The position numbers were made by a program, and so were the translations under genes. Positions 8,383 to 17,296 of a DNA stretch of 64,000 nucleotides are shown piece by piece. The stretch lies in contig NZ_CP108938.1 of assembly GCF_036347135.1 (NCBI RefSeq), positions 9,858,001 through 9,922,000 of the forward strand, read 5' to 3'. This DNA comes from Streptomyces sp. NBC_00775 (GTDB lineage Bacteria; Actinomycetota; Actinomycetes; Streptomycetales; Streptomycetaceae). The number at the start of each line of letters is the position of its first letter. Positions within the stretch are counted from its first letter, which is position 1. The notes under the pieces are model-generated. The model was not told where the DNA came from. It saw nothing but the letters and a program-made list of their open reading frames with translations, and did no database searches.

Positions 8383-9345
8383 TCACTCCGGAAGCAGTTC
8401 GTCGGCCCGTTCGGCGACCTCTTGCCGAAGAGCGGCCCACAGGGCGCGTACGGCGGCGTGTGTCACCGCCTCGCGGCGGACGGCCAGGGTGATGGGGAGC
8501 CGGATGTCGATCTCGTCGGAGAGCAGTCGGCGCAGTCGCGTCCGCTGGGTCAGGAAGGCCGGCAGGACGCCGATGCCGGCTCCCTGACGGGTGGCTTCGA
8601 GCTGGGCGAAGACGTTCGTCGAGGAGAAGGCGGGGGTCAGGCCGGGAAGGTGGCGTTCGATGCCGAGGTCGCCGACCTGCAGCATCGACTCGATGTAGAA
8701 GATGAGCGGATGCTCGCGCAGCTCGGCCACCGTCTCGGGCCGGCCGTACTGGGCGAGGTAGTCCTCGGAGGCGTAGAGACCCAGCGTGTAGTCGGTGAGG
8801 TGCTCGGTCACCAGACGACTGCTGGAGGGAACGCCGATGACGAGAGCGAGGTCGAATCCGGACGGGTGCAGAGCGAGCTGCCGTGTCGCGGTGATGAGTT
8901 CGAGCTGGAGCCGGGGGTGTTGGCGGCGTACCCGTACGAGGGCGGGAGTGGCGAAGGCGGTGCCGAAGCCGTCGGGCGCGCTGACGCGCACCGTACCGTG
9001 CAGGGACGGCGAGTCCCGACCCGCCACGGTGTCGGCGACGCGGTCGACGGCCTCCTCGATCGCGCGGGCGTCGGCCGAGACCGCTCTCCCGATGTCCGTG
9101 AGCGTCCATCCCTCCTGGCCGCGCTCGATGAGGCGCAGGCCGATGCTCTTCTCCAGTGCGGCGATACGGCGTGACACGGTGGTGTGGTCCACGCCGAGTG
9201 CGTCGGCGGCTGTCACCAGGCGTCCGGTGCGGGACAACGCGAGCAGGTAGCGCAGATCGTCCGCGCGAACTCTGCGGGGATCGACGGGGCGACCGGAGTC
9301 GCCCGGCTGCGGGGCGGGGTTCTCGTCCGGAGAGTGGGGGTGCAC
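8383..9345 (-). CDS. LysR family regulator
   Basis: This 320-residue LysR-type activator has a winged helix at about 10-70 (TGRLVTAADALGVDHTTVSR) and a periplasmic-binding-like effector domain after it. The GTG at 9345 is chosen because the usual N-terminal DLRYLLAL block follows; the frame is open to 9444, where the extra residues look non-coding. It is divergent from the iron alcohol dehydrogenase and 3-hydroxyisobutyryl-CoA hydrolase genes, its likely targets, with two short dyads between them. Confidence 0.88.
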   Translation of the reverse strand: MHPHSPDENPAPQPGDSGRPVDPRRVRADDLRYLLALSRTGRLVTAADALGVDHTTVSRRIAALEKSIGLRLIERGQEGWTLTDIGRAVSADARAIEEAVDRVADTVAGRDSPSLHGTVRVSAPDGFGTAFATPALVRVRRQHPRLQLELITATRQLALHPSGFDLALVIGVPSSSRLVTEHLTDYTLGLYASEDYLAQYGRPETVAELREHPLIFYIESMLQVGDLGIERHLPGLTPAFSSTNVFAQLEATRQGAGIGVLPAFLTQRTRLRRLLSDEIDIRLPITLAVRREAVTHAAVRALWAALRQEVAERADELLPE

Positions 9346-9367
9346 GGCCCGACCGTATCTGCAATTG

Positions 9368-9412
9368 CGCACAGTGGGTGTGCGTGATTGGTGGTTGTCC
9401 GCACACGGTGCG
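9368..9412. promoter_or_regulatory. two dyads in LysR divergent promoter
   Basis: CGCACA-N5-TGTGCG (9368-9384) and CGCAC-N3-GTGCG (9400-9412) share the half-site CGCAC and are centred 30 bp apart, matching the recognition-plus-activation site arrangement expected for LysR regulators. Position between the start codons at 9345 and 9474 fits. Confidence 0.5.
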
Positions 9413-9473
9413 GGGTCGCACAGTCGTGGCAGTGGGCGTGACATGCCCCGCCGTACTTGCTGAAAGGGCCGCC

Positions 9474-10634
9474 ATGGTTGCCAGCCTTTCCCTCCCGCGG
9501 ATCCTGCGCGTCGGCGGCGGCGCCGTCGGCGAGCTGGGTGACGTCGTCCGGCAGTTGGGCCTGCGCAGCCCCTTGCTGGTGACGGACGCGTTCCTGGCCA
9601 GGACCGGTGTGGCGGAACGCCTGATGTCGGCGCTGAGGGACGCCGGGCTGCAACCGTGTCTGTTCGCCGGCACCGTCCCGGATCCGACGACCGACTCGCT
9701 CGAGGCGGGTCTGGCCGTGCTGCGGGAACACGGGGCGGACTCGGTGATCGGTTTCGGCGGGGGCAGCCCGATGGACACGGCCAAGGCCCTCGGCCTGCTG
9801 GGTGTCCAGGGCGGCCGGATGCGGGACTACAAGGCCCCGCACACCAGCCTCGGCCCGGCGCTTCCGTTGATCGCGGTCCCGACCACCGCGGGCAGTGGTT
9901 CGGAGGCCACCCAGTTCACCATCATCACCGACAGCGCCACGGACGAGAAGATGCTCTGCCCGGGGCCGGCCTTCCTGCCGGTCGCCGCCGTCGTCGACTT
10001 CGAACTCACCCTGTCGATGCCGGCCCGGCTGACCGCCGACACCGGTGTCGACGCGCTCACCCATGCCGTCGAGGCGTACGTGAGCCGCAGGGCCAACCCG
10101 TTCTCCGACGGCCTCGCGCTGACCGCGATCCGGACCATCGGCCACCACCTCCGCCGCGTCTACGCCGACGGGGGAGACCTCGTGGCGCGCGAGGCGATGA
10201 TGCTCGCCGCGACCCAGGCCGGCATCGCCTTCTCCAACTCCAGCGTGGCGCTCGTGCACGGCATGAGCCGCCCGGTCGGCGCTCACTTCCACGTCGCCCA
10301 CGGTCTGTCGAACGCGATGCTCTTCCCCGCGGTGACCGCGTTCTCCGTGCCCGCCGCCGAGCGCCGGTACGCCGACTGCGCCCGCGCCCTCGGAGCCGCC
10401 ACCGACGCCGACAGCGACGCCTTGGCTGCCGACAGGCTCGCGGAGGCGCTCCGAGCCCTGTGCCAGGATCTTGAGGTGCCCAGCCCGAAAGCCCACGGCA
10501 TCGACGAGGACGAGTGGTTCCGCCTGTCGCCCCTCATGGCCGAGCAGGCGCTCGCGTCCGGATCCCCCGGCAACAACCCCGTCGTACCGACCGTGGAAGA
10601 GATCCAGGATCTCTACGCACAGATCTACGCCTGA
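9474..10634 (+). CDS. iron-containing alcohol dehydrogenase
   Basis: This 386-residue protein has an N-terminal Rossmann-like half with FGGGSPMDTAKAL and PTTAGSGSEAT, and a helical half carrying metal ligands in VDALTHAVEAYVS and VHGMSRPVGAHFHVAHG, as in the group III alcohol dehydrogenase and maleylacetate-reductase family. The ATG at 9474 follows AAAGGG at 7 nt. It is followed after 66 nt by the CoA hydrolase gene, forming a probable operon under the divergent LysR. Exact alcohol or aldehyde substrate unknown. Confidence 0.9.
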   Translation: MVASLSLPRILRVGGGAVGELGDVVRQLGLRSPLLVTDAFLARTGVAERLMSALRDAGLQPCLFAGTVPDPTTDSLEAGLAVLREHGADSVIGFGGGSPMDTAKALGLLGVQGGRMRDYKAPHTSLGPALPLIAVPTTAGSGSEATQFTIITDSATDEKMLCPGPAFLPVAAVVDFELTLSMPARLTADTGVDALTHAVEAYVSRRANPFSDGLALTAIRTIGHHLRRVYADGGDLVAREAMMLAATQAGIAFSNSSVALVHGMSRPVGAHFHVAHGLSNAMLFPAVTAFSVPAAERRYADCARALGAATDADSDALAADRLAEALRALCQDLEVPSPKAHGIDEDEWFRLSPLMAEQALASGSPGNNPVVPTVEEIQDLYAQIYA

Positions 10635-10700
10635 TCCCCGGCGAGTGAGGAACGTGATGGCCACGACAGCAGGTCCGCACGGATGGCGAGGTGACGACCG

Positions 10701-11711
10701 ATGACTGACACCGCAGCGGTCGAGATTCTCGCCCACGTCCATCGGGGCGTCGGCCGAATCCTGCTGAACCGGCCCAAGGCGCTCAACGCCCTGACGGCAG
10801 ACATGGTCGCCGCCATCGACCGCGTGCTCGCCGCGTGGGAGGACACACCGCTGTCCGCTGTGCTGATCGCCAGTACCAGCACGAAGGCGTTCTGTGCCGG
10901 GGGAGACATCCGTACGATCCGCGAGTACAGCCTCGCCGGGGATGCCGAGGCCAGTGAGCGGTTCTTCGCCTCCGAGTACCGGCTCAACGCCCGGATCGCC
11001 GAGTATCCCGTGCCGGTCGTGTCGCTCATCGACGGCCTGTGCATGGGCGGCGGTCTCGGTCTGTCCGTCCACGGCAGCTTCCGCGTCGTCACCGAGCGCG
11101 CGGTGCTGGCGATGCCGGAGACCGGTATCGGGTTCTTCCCGGACGTCGGGGCCAGTTACTTCCTGCCGAGGCTGCCCGGCGCGATCGGCATGTACCTGGG
11201 ACTGACCGGGCACCGGCTCGACGCGGCCGACGCGTTGTACACGGGGCTGGCCACGCACTTCGTCCCCGCGGGCGGGCTCGGCGCGGTCGGAGAGGCCCTG
11301 GCCGACAACCCCGGCGACCCGGTGGACGTGGTCCTGAACCGCCTGGCCGGCCGTTCCCCGGTGGCGGGCAGCGGGCTGGCGGCGGCACGCGGGGACGTGG
11401 ACTGGGCGTTCGCCGCGCCGGCCCTCGGCGAGATCGAGAAACGCCTGCGCCACCTCGACACCCCCTGGGCGGCAGCCGCGTTGGCCGCCTTGGAGTCCGC
11501 TTCGCCCCAGAGCCTGGAGATCACTCACGCCCTGCTGGCCCGGGGCAAGCAGCACACGCTGCGAGAGTGCCTCGACGCCGAACTCGCCCTGACGCGCACG
11601 ACCATCCGCACGCCGGACTTCCTGGAAGGTGTCCGTGCGGCCCTGGTCGACAAGGACCGCACCCCCAACTGGCGACGTGCGTCGCTCGGCGGGCGGACGC
11701 TGCTGTCCTGA
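10701..11711 (+). CDS. 3-hydroxyisobutyryl-CoA hydrolase (crotonase family)
   Basis: This 336-residue protein has the crotonase oxyanion loops (KAFCAGGDI and DGLCMGGGLGLSVHG) and the hydrolase-type block MPETGIGFFPDVGASYFLPR, with long helices after residue 200 as in 3-hydroxyisobutyryl-CoA hydrolases of valine breakdown. A ribosome site GAGGTGA precedes the ATG. Together with the alcohol dehydrogenase upstream it could turn a hydroxyacyl-CoA into a free hydroxy acid and then oxidise it; this pairing is inference. Confidence 0.88.
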   Translation: MTDTAAVEILAHVHRGVGRILLNRPKALNALTADMVAAIDRVLAAWEDTPLSAVLIASTSTKAFCAGGDIRTIREYSLAGDAEASERFFASEYRLNARIAEYPVPVVSLIDGLCMGGGLGLSVHGSFRVVTERAVLAMPETGIGFFPDVGASYFLPRLPGAIGMYLGLTGHRLDAADALYTGLATHFVPAGGLGAVGEALADNPGDPVDVVLNRLAGRSPVAGSGLAAARGDVDWAFAAPALGEIEKRLRHLDTPWAAAALAALESASPQSLEITHALLARGKQHTLRECLDAELALTRTTIRTPDFLEGVRAALVDKDRTPNWRRASLGGRTLLS

Positions 11712-11968
11712 GCATGTCTGCCCACGCATGCGGGGCGGTCCGTCCGCCGCGATCACACTCCTGAAACGTGACGAGTGCGAGGGCCTGACCACGGCTCGGG
11801 GCGTCGTGGAGCTGTGCGGCGCGTTGTGTCGCAAGCCGTACGGCATGGGGAGGCACCGAGACGCCTACAGCGGCGGCTCTTCGTGACCGTAGCCGCCACT
11901 GGATCGCCGACGGCGCCGTCTCCCCTCCAGTGGCCGTGCCTGACGGAGGAGCTGGGACCGGACTGCTC

Positions 11969-12982
11969 TCAGTCGTTGTCGGGCGTCATCGAGACCACGA
12001 CCTTGCCGGCCTTGGTGCGGCCCTGCTCGACGTGCGCCATCGCCTCGAGCGTCTGGTCGAACGGGAAGGTGCTGTCGATGACCGGGCGGAGTTTCCCGCT
12101 GTCGTAGAGGGCGCCGAGTTTGCGGAGCTGGGAGCCGTTGGCCTGCATGAAGAAGAACTGGTAGCGCACGCCCAGCGCCTTGGCCTGCTTCCGCACCTTG
12201 CGGCTGAGCACGTTCATGACCAGGCCCATGAAGGAGGGCGCGCCGAGCTGCTTGGCGAACCCGGCGTCCGGCGGGCCGACGACACTGATGGCCAGGCCGC
12301 CGGGCTTCAGTACGGTCAGCGACTTCTCGAGGTTCGCTCCGCCCACTGAGTCCAGCACGAGGTCGTAGCCGGACAGCATCTTCGAGAAGTCTTCCTTGGT
12401 GTAGTCGACGACGATGTCGGCGCCGAGGCTGCTGACCAGCTTCTCCGTGTCGGTGTTCGTGGTCGTGGCGACCGTGGCGCCGAGGTGCTTGGCGAGCTGG
12501 ATGACCGTCGAGCCGAGGCCACCGGCACCGGCGTGGATGAGCACCTTCTGCCCCGGCTTCACGTGGGCCTTGTCGACGAGGATCTGCCAGGCGGCCAGGG
12601 CCACCAGCGGCACTGCGGCTGCCTCGTTGAGGGTGAGGGAGGCCGGCTTGGGTGCGACGTCGTCCATGTCGATCGCGATGAACTCCGCGAAGCTGCCGAT
12701 CCGCAGGTCGCGCGGACGGGCGTAGACCTCGTCGCCGACTTCGATGCCGTGTACGGCGGAGCCGACCCGAGTCACGACACCAGCCACGTCGTGGCCGAGC
12801 ACGAACGGAAGCTTGTACTTCAGGAGTTGCTTGAACTCCCCGTTGCGGACCATCTTGTCCAGCGGGTTGATACTGGCGGCGCTCACTTTGACCAGGACGT
12901 CGCGGTCCCCGACCGTGGGCTCGGGTACCTCTGCGGCGCGTGCGCCGTCCTTGCCGTACTTCTCGACGACGAAGGCCTTCAT
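11969..12982 (-). CDS. NADP-dependent MDR oxidoreductase
   Basis: This 337-residue zinc-free MDR reductase is closely similar to the protein at 2514 (VPEPTVGxxDVLV, INPLDK, GEFKQLLKYKLPFVLG). The Rossmann motif is HAGAGGLGSTVIQLAK near residue 150. It is transcribed alone on the minus strand; the intergenic stretch 11712-11968 has only a weak hairpin (GGCGGCT 11872-11878 with AGCCGCC 11891-11897). Upstream lies a decayed HxlR gene (13111-13415), possibly its former regulator. Confidence 0.93.
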   Translation of the reverse strand: MKAFVVEKYGKDGARAAEVPEPTVGDRDVLVKVSAASINPLDKMVRNGEFKQLLKYKLPFVLGHDVAGVVTRVGSAVHGIEVGDEVYARPRDLRIGSFAEFIAIDMDDVAPKPASLTLNEAAAVPLVALAAWQILVDKAHVKPGQKVLIHAGAGGLGSTVIQLAKHLGATVATTTNTDTEKLVSSLGADIVVDYTKEDFSKMLSGYDLVLDSVGGANLEKSLTVLKPGGLAISVVGPPDAGFAKQLGAPSFMGLVMNVLSRKVRKQAKALGVRYQFFFMQANGSQLRKLGALYDSGKLRPVIDSTFPFDQTLEAMAHVEQGRTKAGKVVVSMTPDND

Positions 12983-13110
12983 GCCGGCCGCCTTTCCATG
13001 TGGGTTTTCCGGTGGTCGATGTGATTCTTCGCGCAGGTCTCCTCGCGCGCCCGTTTCCCGCGTGCGGCCGGGTTGATGTGCGGGTCATGACGCTACCGGC
13101 TGGCTATGGA

Positions 13111-13415
13111 AAAGTAAACTCAGCTGAGGCTGGGTGCGCGACGTCTGGTACGGTCCGACCCGCTTCAGCGGCTTCGAACGCGTCCTCGGCTGTCCTCGCA
13201 ACCTCCTCGCGGTGCGGCTCCGGATGCTGGTGGAGGAAGGGAGGCCGCCGAGACCTGCAAAGAACCGGGCTCGCGGAGCCGGCCGAAGTACGTGATCACA
13301 CCCAAGGGCATGGATCTCGTCCCGGCGGTAATGGGGCTGCTGCAGTGGGGCGACCGTTACCGCGCCGGCACGGAAGGTCCGGCCGTACTGGGCGACGCCG
13401 CGGATGCTGCGCCCC
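13111..13415 (+). pseudogene. decayed HxlR-type regulator, copy of the gene at 36046
   Basis: The translated blocks VWYGPTRFSGFERVLGCPRN, LRMLVEEG and RPKYVITPKGMDLVPAVMG match the HxlR protein at 36046 with few changes, but about 45 N-terminal residues are gone, a shift lies near 13240, and no start remains. The promoter-proximal 12-mer AAAGTAAACTCA (13111-13122) is identical to the one before the intact gene (36015-36026), so an internal deletion joined the promoter to mid-gene. Confidence 0.8.
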
Positions 13416-13496
13416 GGCCCCGCATTTCGCATGAGGCCCGTCGACTGGGCTGGGCGCGGTTGCGCCAGGTGTTCGTAGTGGCTCAGTCCGCCGGGG

Positions 13497-13640
13497 GTGG
13501 CCGCACTGCCTGGCCTCGGGCTTGGTGGGGGGCGGACCTCGGTGCGGTCGCCGCAGCGGGACATGGAGCGCCGACGGCGGTTGCGGGCGGGGGAGCGGTC
13601 CAGGAAGCGCGGGGCGCTCGGGTCCGCTCACCCGTGCGTT
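13497..13640 (-). pseudogene. relic of a CGNR zinc-finger gene, copy of the end of 36572
   Basis: On the minus strand the blocks FLDRSPARNRR and SMSRCGDRTEV match the C-terminal zinc-ribbon of the CGNR protein at 36572. The two decayed genes lie in the same convergent order (HxlR plus, CGNR minus) as the intact pair at 36.0-37.2 kb, so the whole module was duplicated. The N-terminal domain is missing. Confidence 0.7.
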
Positions 13641-13661
13641 GGCGCAGTCGAATGGCCCGTC

Positions 13662-14240
13662 TCAGGACTCCGGTTCAATGCCCTGTGACGCAGTCAGGGC
13701 CTTGTGGGTCGATTCCAAGATCTTCTCCGACAGTTCTGTGCCCGCCGTGGCCCGGGCGAGCAGGATCGCGCCGACCAGAGTGGCCACCATGGGGAGGCCG
13801 TCGTTGGCGTCGGTGGACAGCCATGCGGCGAATGCCTGGACTCCGGTTGCGTACGTTTCGCGCACCTCCCCGGCTATGGGCTCGCGAGCCATGTCGCCTG
13901 CGAAGCCCGCGGTGGGACAACCGGTGCCGGGCTGGTCACGGTGCTCGGCCGACAGGTAGAAGTCGATGAGGGCGGCGCGCGCGGTGTCGTGATCGCCGTG
14001 GTCCGTGTCGAACCCCGCCAGGAGTACGTCCAGGTCCCCGAAACCGGCTTGAGCCGCCTCGGCCACCAGCGCCTCCTTGGACGGGAACTGCTTGTAGAAG
14101 CCGCCCGTGGTCAGCCCGATGGACTTCATCAGGTCGGCGACGCTGATGCCGTTCACGCCGCGTTCCCGGAACAGCTGGGAGGCCGCGGCGACCGCGCGCC
14201 TGCGGTTCTCGAGCGCTTGTGCCTGCGAAACCCGACTCAT
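13662..14240 (-). CDS. TetR family regulator (GC-motif C-terminal type)
   Basis: This 192-residue protein has an HTH at about 8-52 (RGVNGISVADLMKSIGLTTGGFYK) and the C-terminal signature EHRDQPGTGC shared with TetRs at 663, 24375, 25090 and 35240. The ATG at 14240 follows GGCAGGTGAG; a GTG one codon upstream is less likely. It is divergent from the SDR gene at 14510. The 270-bp region between them holds two copies of TAGAT-N10-ATCTA, the probable operators. Confidence 0.92.
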   Translation of the reverse strand: MSRVSQAQALENRRRAVAAASQLFRERGVNGISVADLMKSIGLTTGGFYKQFPSKEALVAEAAQAGFGDLDVLLAGFDTDHGDHDTARAALIDFYLSAEHRDQPGTGCPTAGFAGDMAREPIAGEVRETYATGVQAFAAWLSTDANDGLPMVATLVGAILLARATAGTELSEKILESTHKALTASQGIEPES

Positions 14241-14257
14241 CACTCACCTGCCCACGT

Positions 14258-14277
14258 TAGATAGTTACGTGCATCTA
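14258..14277. promoter_or_regulatory. operator-like repeat TAGAT-N10-ATCTA, copy 1
   Basis: TAGAT at 14258-14262 and ATCTA at 14273-14277, ten nt between. It lies 18 nt before the TetR start codon at 14240, where binding would block its own transcription. Copy 2 stands before the SDR gene. Confidence 0.6.
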
Positions 14278-14426
14278 TCGTACGCGAAGTGGCGGGCGGC
14301 AGGCCGCGACGCCCTCTTCCCGTACGGCGCTTTCTCGCACTGCTGCACGGCGGGGAGCCTGTGGATCCGCTTCGGTCTCCGGTCGCGGGCGGTAGTTGGT
14401 GGGATCGCGGGCCGTTGACCGGAGTT

Positions 14427-14452
14427 CTTTAGATAGCTATCGTAATCTAAAG
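14427..14452. promoter_or_regulatory. operator-like repeat CTTTAGAT-N10-ATCTAAAG, copy 2
   Basis: Perfect 8-bp arms (14427-14434 and 14445-14452) with a 10-nt spacer that starts AGCTATC; GATAGCTATC (14432-14441) is a nested palindrome. The TAGAT-N10-ATCTA core is the same as in copy 1 at 14258. It lies 57 nt before the SDR start. Confidence 0.65.
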
Positions 14453-14509
14453 CGGGCCGACGCTCTGGCCCCTCTACTCATCCGCCAGCCAAGAAATGAG
14501 ATCCCTCCC

Positions 14510-15301
14510 ATGACCACGCAGAACAAGACCGCTGTCGTCACCGGCGCGTCCGCCGGCCTGGGTGCCGCTTACGCGCAGCGGCTTGCCGACCGGGGTTACG
14601 ACCTGATCCTGGTGGCCCGCAACGCTGCGCGGCTGGAGACGCTGGCGTCGGACATCCGCAGCCGCACGGGCCGTGCGGTGGACGTCGTCACCGCCGACCT
14701 CACCGATGCGGCGCAGATCTCCGTGGTCGAGGAGCGTCTGCGCACCGACGAGAGCATCGAGGTACTGATCAACAACGCCGGAGGGGGGCTGTTCACGCCG
14801 CTGGCGACCTCCGACGCCGCGGCCTCCGAGGCGCTGATCAACCTCAACGTGACCTCGCTGACCAGGCTGACCACCGCGGTCCTGCCGGGTCTGACGGCCC
14901 GCGGGCACGGCACCGTGGTGAACATCTCCTCTGCGCTGGCTCTCAACATCCTGCCCGTCAGCGCCGTCTACAGCGGCACCAAGAGCTACGTGCTGACGTT
15001 CACCCAGGCCCTGCAGCAGGAGCTCGCCGAGAGCCCCGTCGTGGTGCAGGCCGTGCTGCCGGGCGCTGTCCGCACGGAGTTCTGGGACGGCTCCGGCGCC
15101 GACCTCGGGGCGTTCCCCGATGAGTGGATCATGAGCGCGGACGACGTCGTCGCCGCGGCGCTCGCCGGCCTCGACGCCGGGGAGCCCGTCACCATTCCGT
15201 CACTGCCCCAGATCAGCGACTGGGAGTCGTTCGAGAAGGCGCGTCAGACGCTCGTCCCGAACCTGTCGCTGCGGGTCCCCGCCGATCGCTACCGCGGCTG
15301 A
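14510..15301 (+). CDS. SDR family oxidoreductase
   Basis: This 263-residue classical SDR has TGASAGLG at residues 11-18, NNAG near 91, a Ser in NISSA and the pair in YSGTK. The ATG at 14510 was chosen because the cofactor strand starts ten residues later; the frame opens at 14396 upstream of the operator. It forms a divergent pair with the TetR at 13662, its likely repressor. The 290-nt stretch to the next gene (15302-15591) shows nothing recognisable. Confidence 0.93.
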   Translation: MTTQNKTAVVTGASAGLGAAYAQRLADRGYDLILVARNAARLETLASDIRSRTGRAVDVVTADLTDAAQISVVEERLRTDESIEVLINNAGGGLFTPLATSDAAASEALINLNVTSLTRLTTAVLPGLTARGHGTVVNISSALALNILPVSAVYSGTKSYVLTFTQALQQELAESPVVVQAVLPGAVRTEFWDGSGADLGAFPDEWIMSADDVVAAALAGLDAGEPVTIPSLPQISDWESFEKARQTLVPNLSLRVPADRYRG

Positions 15302-15591
15302 CCGCCGCTCCGGACTCCGGTGCAGGAGTCCCTTTTCTACGGTGCGGCTGGTGCCGCACACGACCGATGCCACCTCGGGCGTGGGTGAAGACCGCCGCAC
15401 TGGGCGTCCTCCCAACTGGCCGGACAGCCGGGGCCCAGCCCTCCAATGGCGGCGGTCATGAGCGCGGCAAGCTCCTCCGCACCGTCCACTGCCCCTCCGC
15501 GCGGTCTGCCCTTCCACGGTGGAAGGCCACCAGGCCCATCCGGCCCGCCACCCCGCAAGTCTCTCCCACTCTTTATTTTGAGGAAACATCC

Positions 15592-16656
15592 ATGTCGAAC
15601 GCCCTGTGGAACCCGATCGTCGTCGGGGAGATCCCCCTGCCGCACCGGCTGGCCATGGCACCCCTGACCCGGAACCGGTCCACCCCCGAAGGCGTACCGA
15701 CCGAGCTGAACGCCGAGTACTACGCCCAGCGCGCCTCGCACGCCCTCATCATCACCGAGGGCACCCAGCCCAACGCCGACGGACAGGGCTACCCCGTGAC
15801 CCCGGGCATCTACACCGACGAACACATCGCAGGCTGGCGCAAGGTCACCGACGCCGTGCACAAGGCCGACGGACGCATCGTCATCCAGCTCATGCACGCC
15901 GGACGCATCGCCCACCCCGACAACACCCCCCACGGGCGACAGCCTGTCGCCCCCTCCCCGGTCCAGCCGGAGGGCACCATGTTCACCGCCTCAGGGCTCC
16001 AGGAGATGCCAGTACCGCGCGAACTGTCCACCGAGGAGGTCGCCGCCACGGTCGAGGACTTCCGGCGCGCCGCCGCGGCCGCCATCGCGGCCGGCGCCGA
16101 CGGCGTCGAGATCCATGGTGCCAACGGCTACCTCCTGCACCAGTTCTTCGCCACCAACACCAACCAGCGCACCGACCGCTACGGCGGCTCCGTCGAGAAC
16201 CGCATCCGCTTCGCCGTCGAGGTGGCCACCGCCGTGGCCGACGAGATCGGCGCCGGCCGCACCGGCCTCCGGATCTCTCCCGGCAACCCGTTCAACGACA
16301 TCGCCGAGAGCGGCACCCACGAGCTGTACCCGGCACTCGTGCGCACCCTCGCCCCGCTCGACCTCGCCTACCTCCACATCGGAAACCACGGCGGCGACGA
16401 CGAACTCCTGCACACCCTCCGCAAGCTGTGGCCGACCACCCTGGTCCTCAACCGGGCCGGCACCGACATCGCCACCCGCGCGAAGGACGTCGAAGACGGC
16501 CTGGCCGACGTCGTCACCGTCGGCACCATGGCGCTCGCCAACCCCGACCTGGTCGAGCGCGTACGCGCCGGCGCGCCGCTGAACGCCCCTGACCCCGCCA
16601 CCTTCTACGGCGGCGACGAGGCCGGCTACACCGATTACCCCGCCCTCCCCGAGTGA
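15592..16656 (+). CDS. alkene reductase, Old Yellow Enzyme family
   Basis: This 354-residue FMN-dependent TIM-barrel reductase carries MAPLTRNRS near the start, ITEGTQP, the substrate-binding pair in EIHGANGYLLHQFF, and TDRYGGSVENR, followed by phosphate-binding residues near VTVGTMALANPD. Such enzymes reduce activated C=C bonds with NAD(P)H. A ribosome site GAGGAAA precedes the ATG. It stands alone between the SDR at 14510 and the SnoaL-like gene at 16842. Different subfamily from the protein at 30075. Confidence 0.94.
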   Translation: MSNALWNPIVVGEIPLPHRLAMAPLTRNRSTPEGVPTELNAEYYAQRASHALIITEGTQPNADGQGYPVTPGIYTDEHIAGWRKVTDAVHKADGRIVIQLMHAGRIAHPDNTPHGRQPVAPSPVQPEGTMFTASGLQEMPVPRELSTEEVAATVEDFRRAAAAAIAAGADGVEIHGANGYLLHQFFATNTNQRTDRYGGSVENRIRFAVEVATAVADEIGAGRTGLRISPGNPFNDIAESGTHELYPALVRTLAPLDLAYLHIGNHGGDDELLHTLRKLWPTTLVLNRAGTDIATRAKDVEDGLADVVTVGTMALANPDLVERVRAGAPLNAPDPATFYGGDEAGYTDYPALPE

Positions 16657-16730
16657 TGAACCCGGTCCGCACCGCCTGACAAACCCCGGCGCTACCGGTC
16701 CTGGCTAGCCGGTATGCACAGATGGGCCCG

Positions 16731-16754
16731 ATAACATTATGGTCATAAGTTAAT
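16731..16754. promoter_or_regulatory. 24-bp operator-like inverted repeat, site 2 of 5
   Basis: Left arm ATAACATTA (16731-16739), centre TGGTCA, right arm TAAGTTAAT (16746-16754). The inner core TTATG-N2-CATAA is a perfect dyad. It lies 88 nt before the SnoaL-like gene at 16842. Confidence 0.6.
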
Positions 16755-16841
16755 GTGGGCCATCCTCCCGTCTGTTCGATCCGATTCCACGGTCCGTCAC
16801 CGGGGCGGAGCCGCTCCGGTCCATCCATATGGGGGAAGCGC

Positions 16842-17270
16842 ATGTCTTCTTCGAACGTCAAAACCCAAACGTCCACCGCCGACTTGCACCGGCTTGCGGA
16901 TGAGTACGTCAGGCGCGTCAACCTGCGTGACCTCGACGCCCTGTTCGACCTGTACGCGCCGGACTTCCGCTCCCACGCCGCCGACGGAACCACCACCGGC
17001 GTCGAGGAGACCCGCGCGGTGCTGGCGTCGTTCCTCGACGCGGTCCCCGACTTCGCTGCCACGCCGGTCCGTGTCGTCGCCGAGGACGATTGGTTCGCGA
17101 TCAGCTTCATCCTCACCGGCACGAACACCGGGTCCTTCAACGGCACTCCCGCCACCGGCGGATCGATCAAGGTGCTGGAGCTCCGCATGTTCAAGGTAGC
17201 CGACGGGAAGCTCGCCGAGCACTGGGGCCTCATCGACCTGGCGACGCTGTTCGCCCAGTTGCAGTCCTGA
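16842..17270 (+). CDS. SnoaL-like (NTF2-fold) protein
   Basis: This 142-residue protein is typical of polyketide-cyclase-like ester cyclases. It has an N-terminal helix (LADEYVRRVNLRDLDALFDLYAP), a central FRSH, and the C-terminal KVADGKLAEHWGLIDLATL that marks the family. GGGGGAAG precedes the ATG at 16842 at 7 nt; the upstream frame to 16755 is not family sequence. The fold serves many small hydrolases, isomerases and binding proteins, so function is open. An operator copy lies upstream. Confidence 0.85.
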   Translation: MSSSNVKTQTSTADLHRLADEYVRRVNLRDLDALFDLYAPDFRSHAADGTTTGVEETRAVLASFLDAVPDFAATPVRVVAEDDWFAISFILTGTNTGSFNGTPATGGSIKVLELRMFKVADGKLAEHWGLIDLATLFAQLQS

Positions 17271-17296
17271 GAGGATTACGTGAGTTGATGTCTGTT

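Noticed and set aside
9213..11846. 877-codon minus-strand open frame
   Set aside because: It covers the iron alcohol dehydrogenase and CoA hydrolase genes in antisense, has no motif and no ribosome site; a GC-driven shadow.
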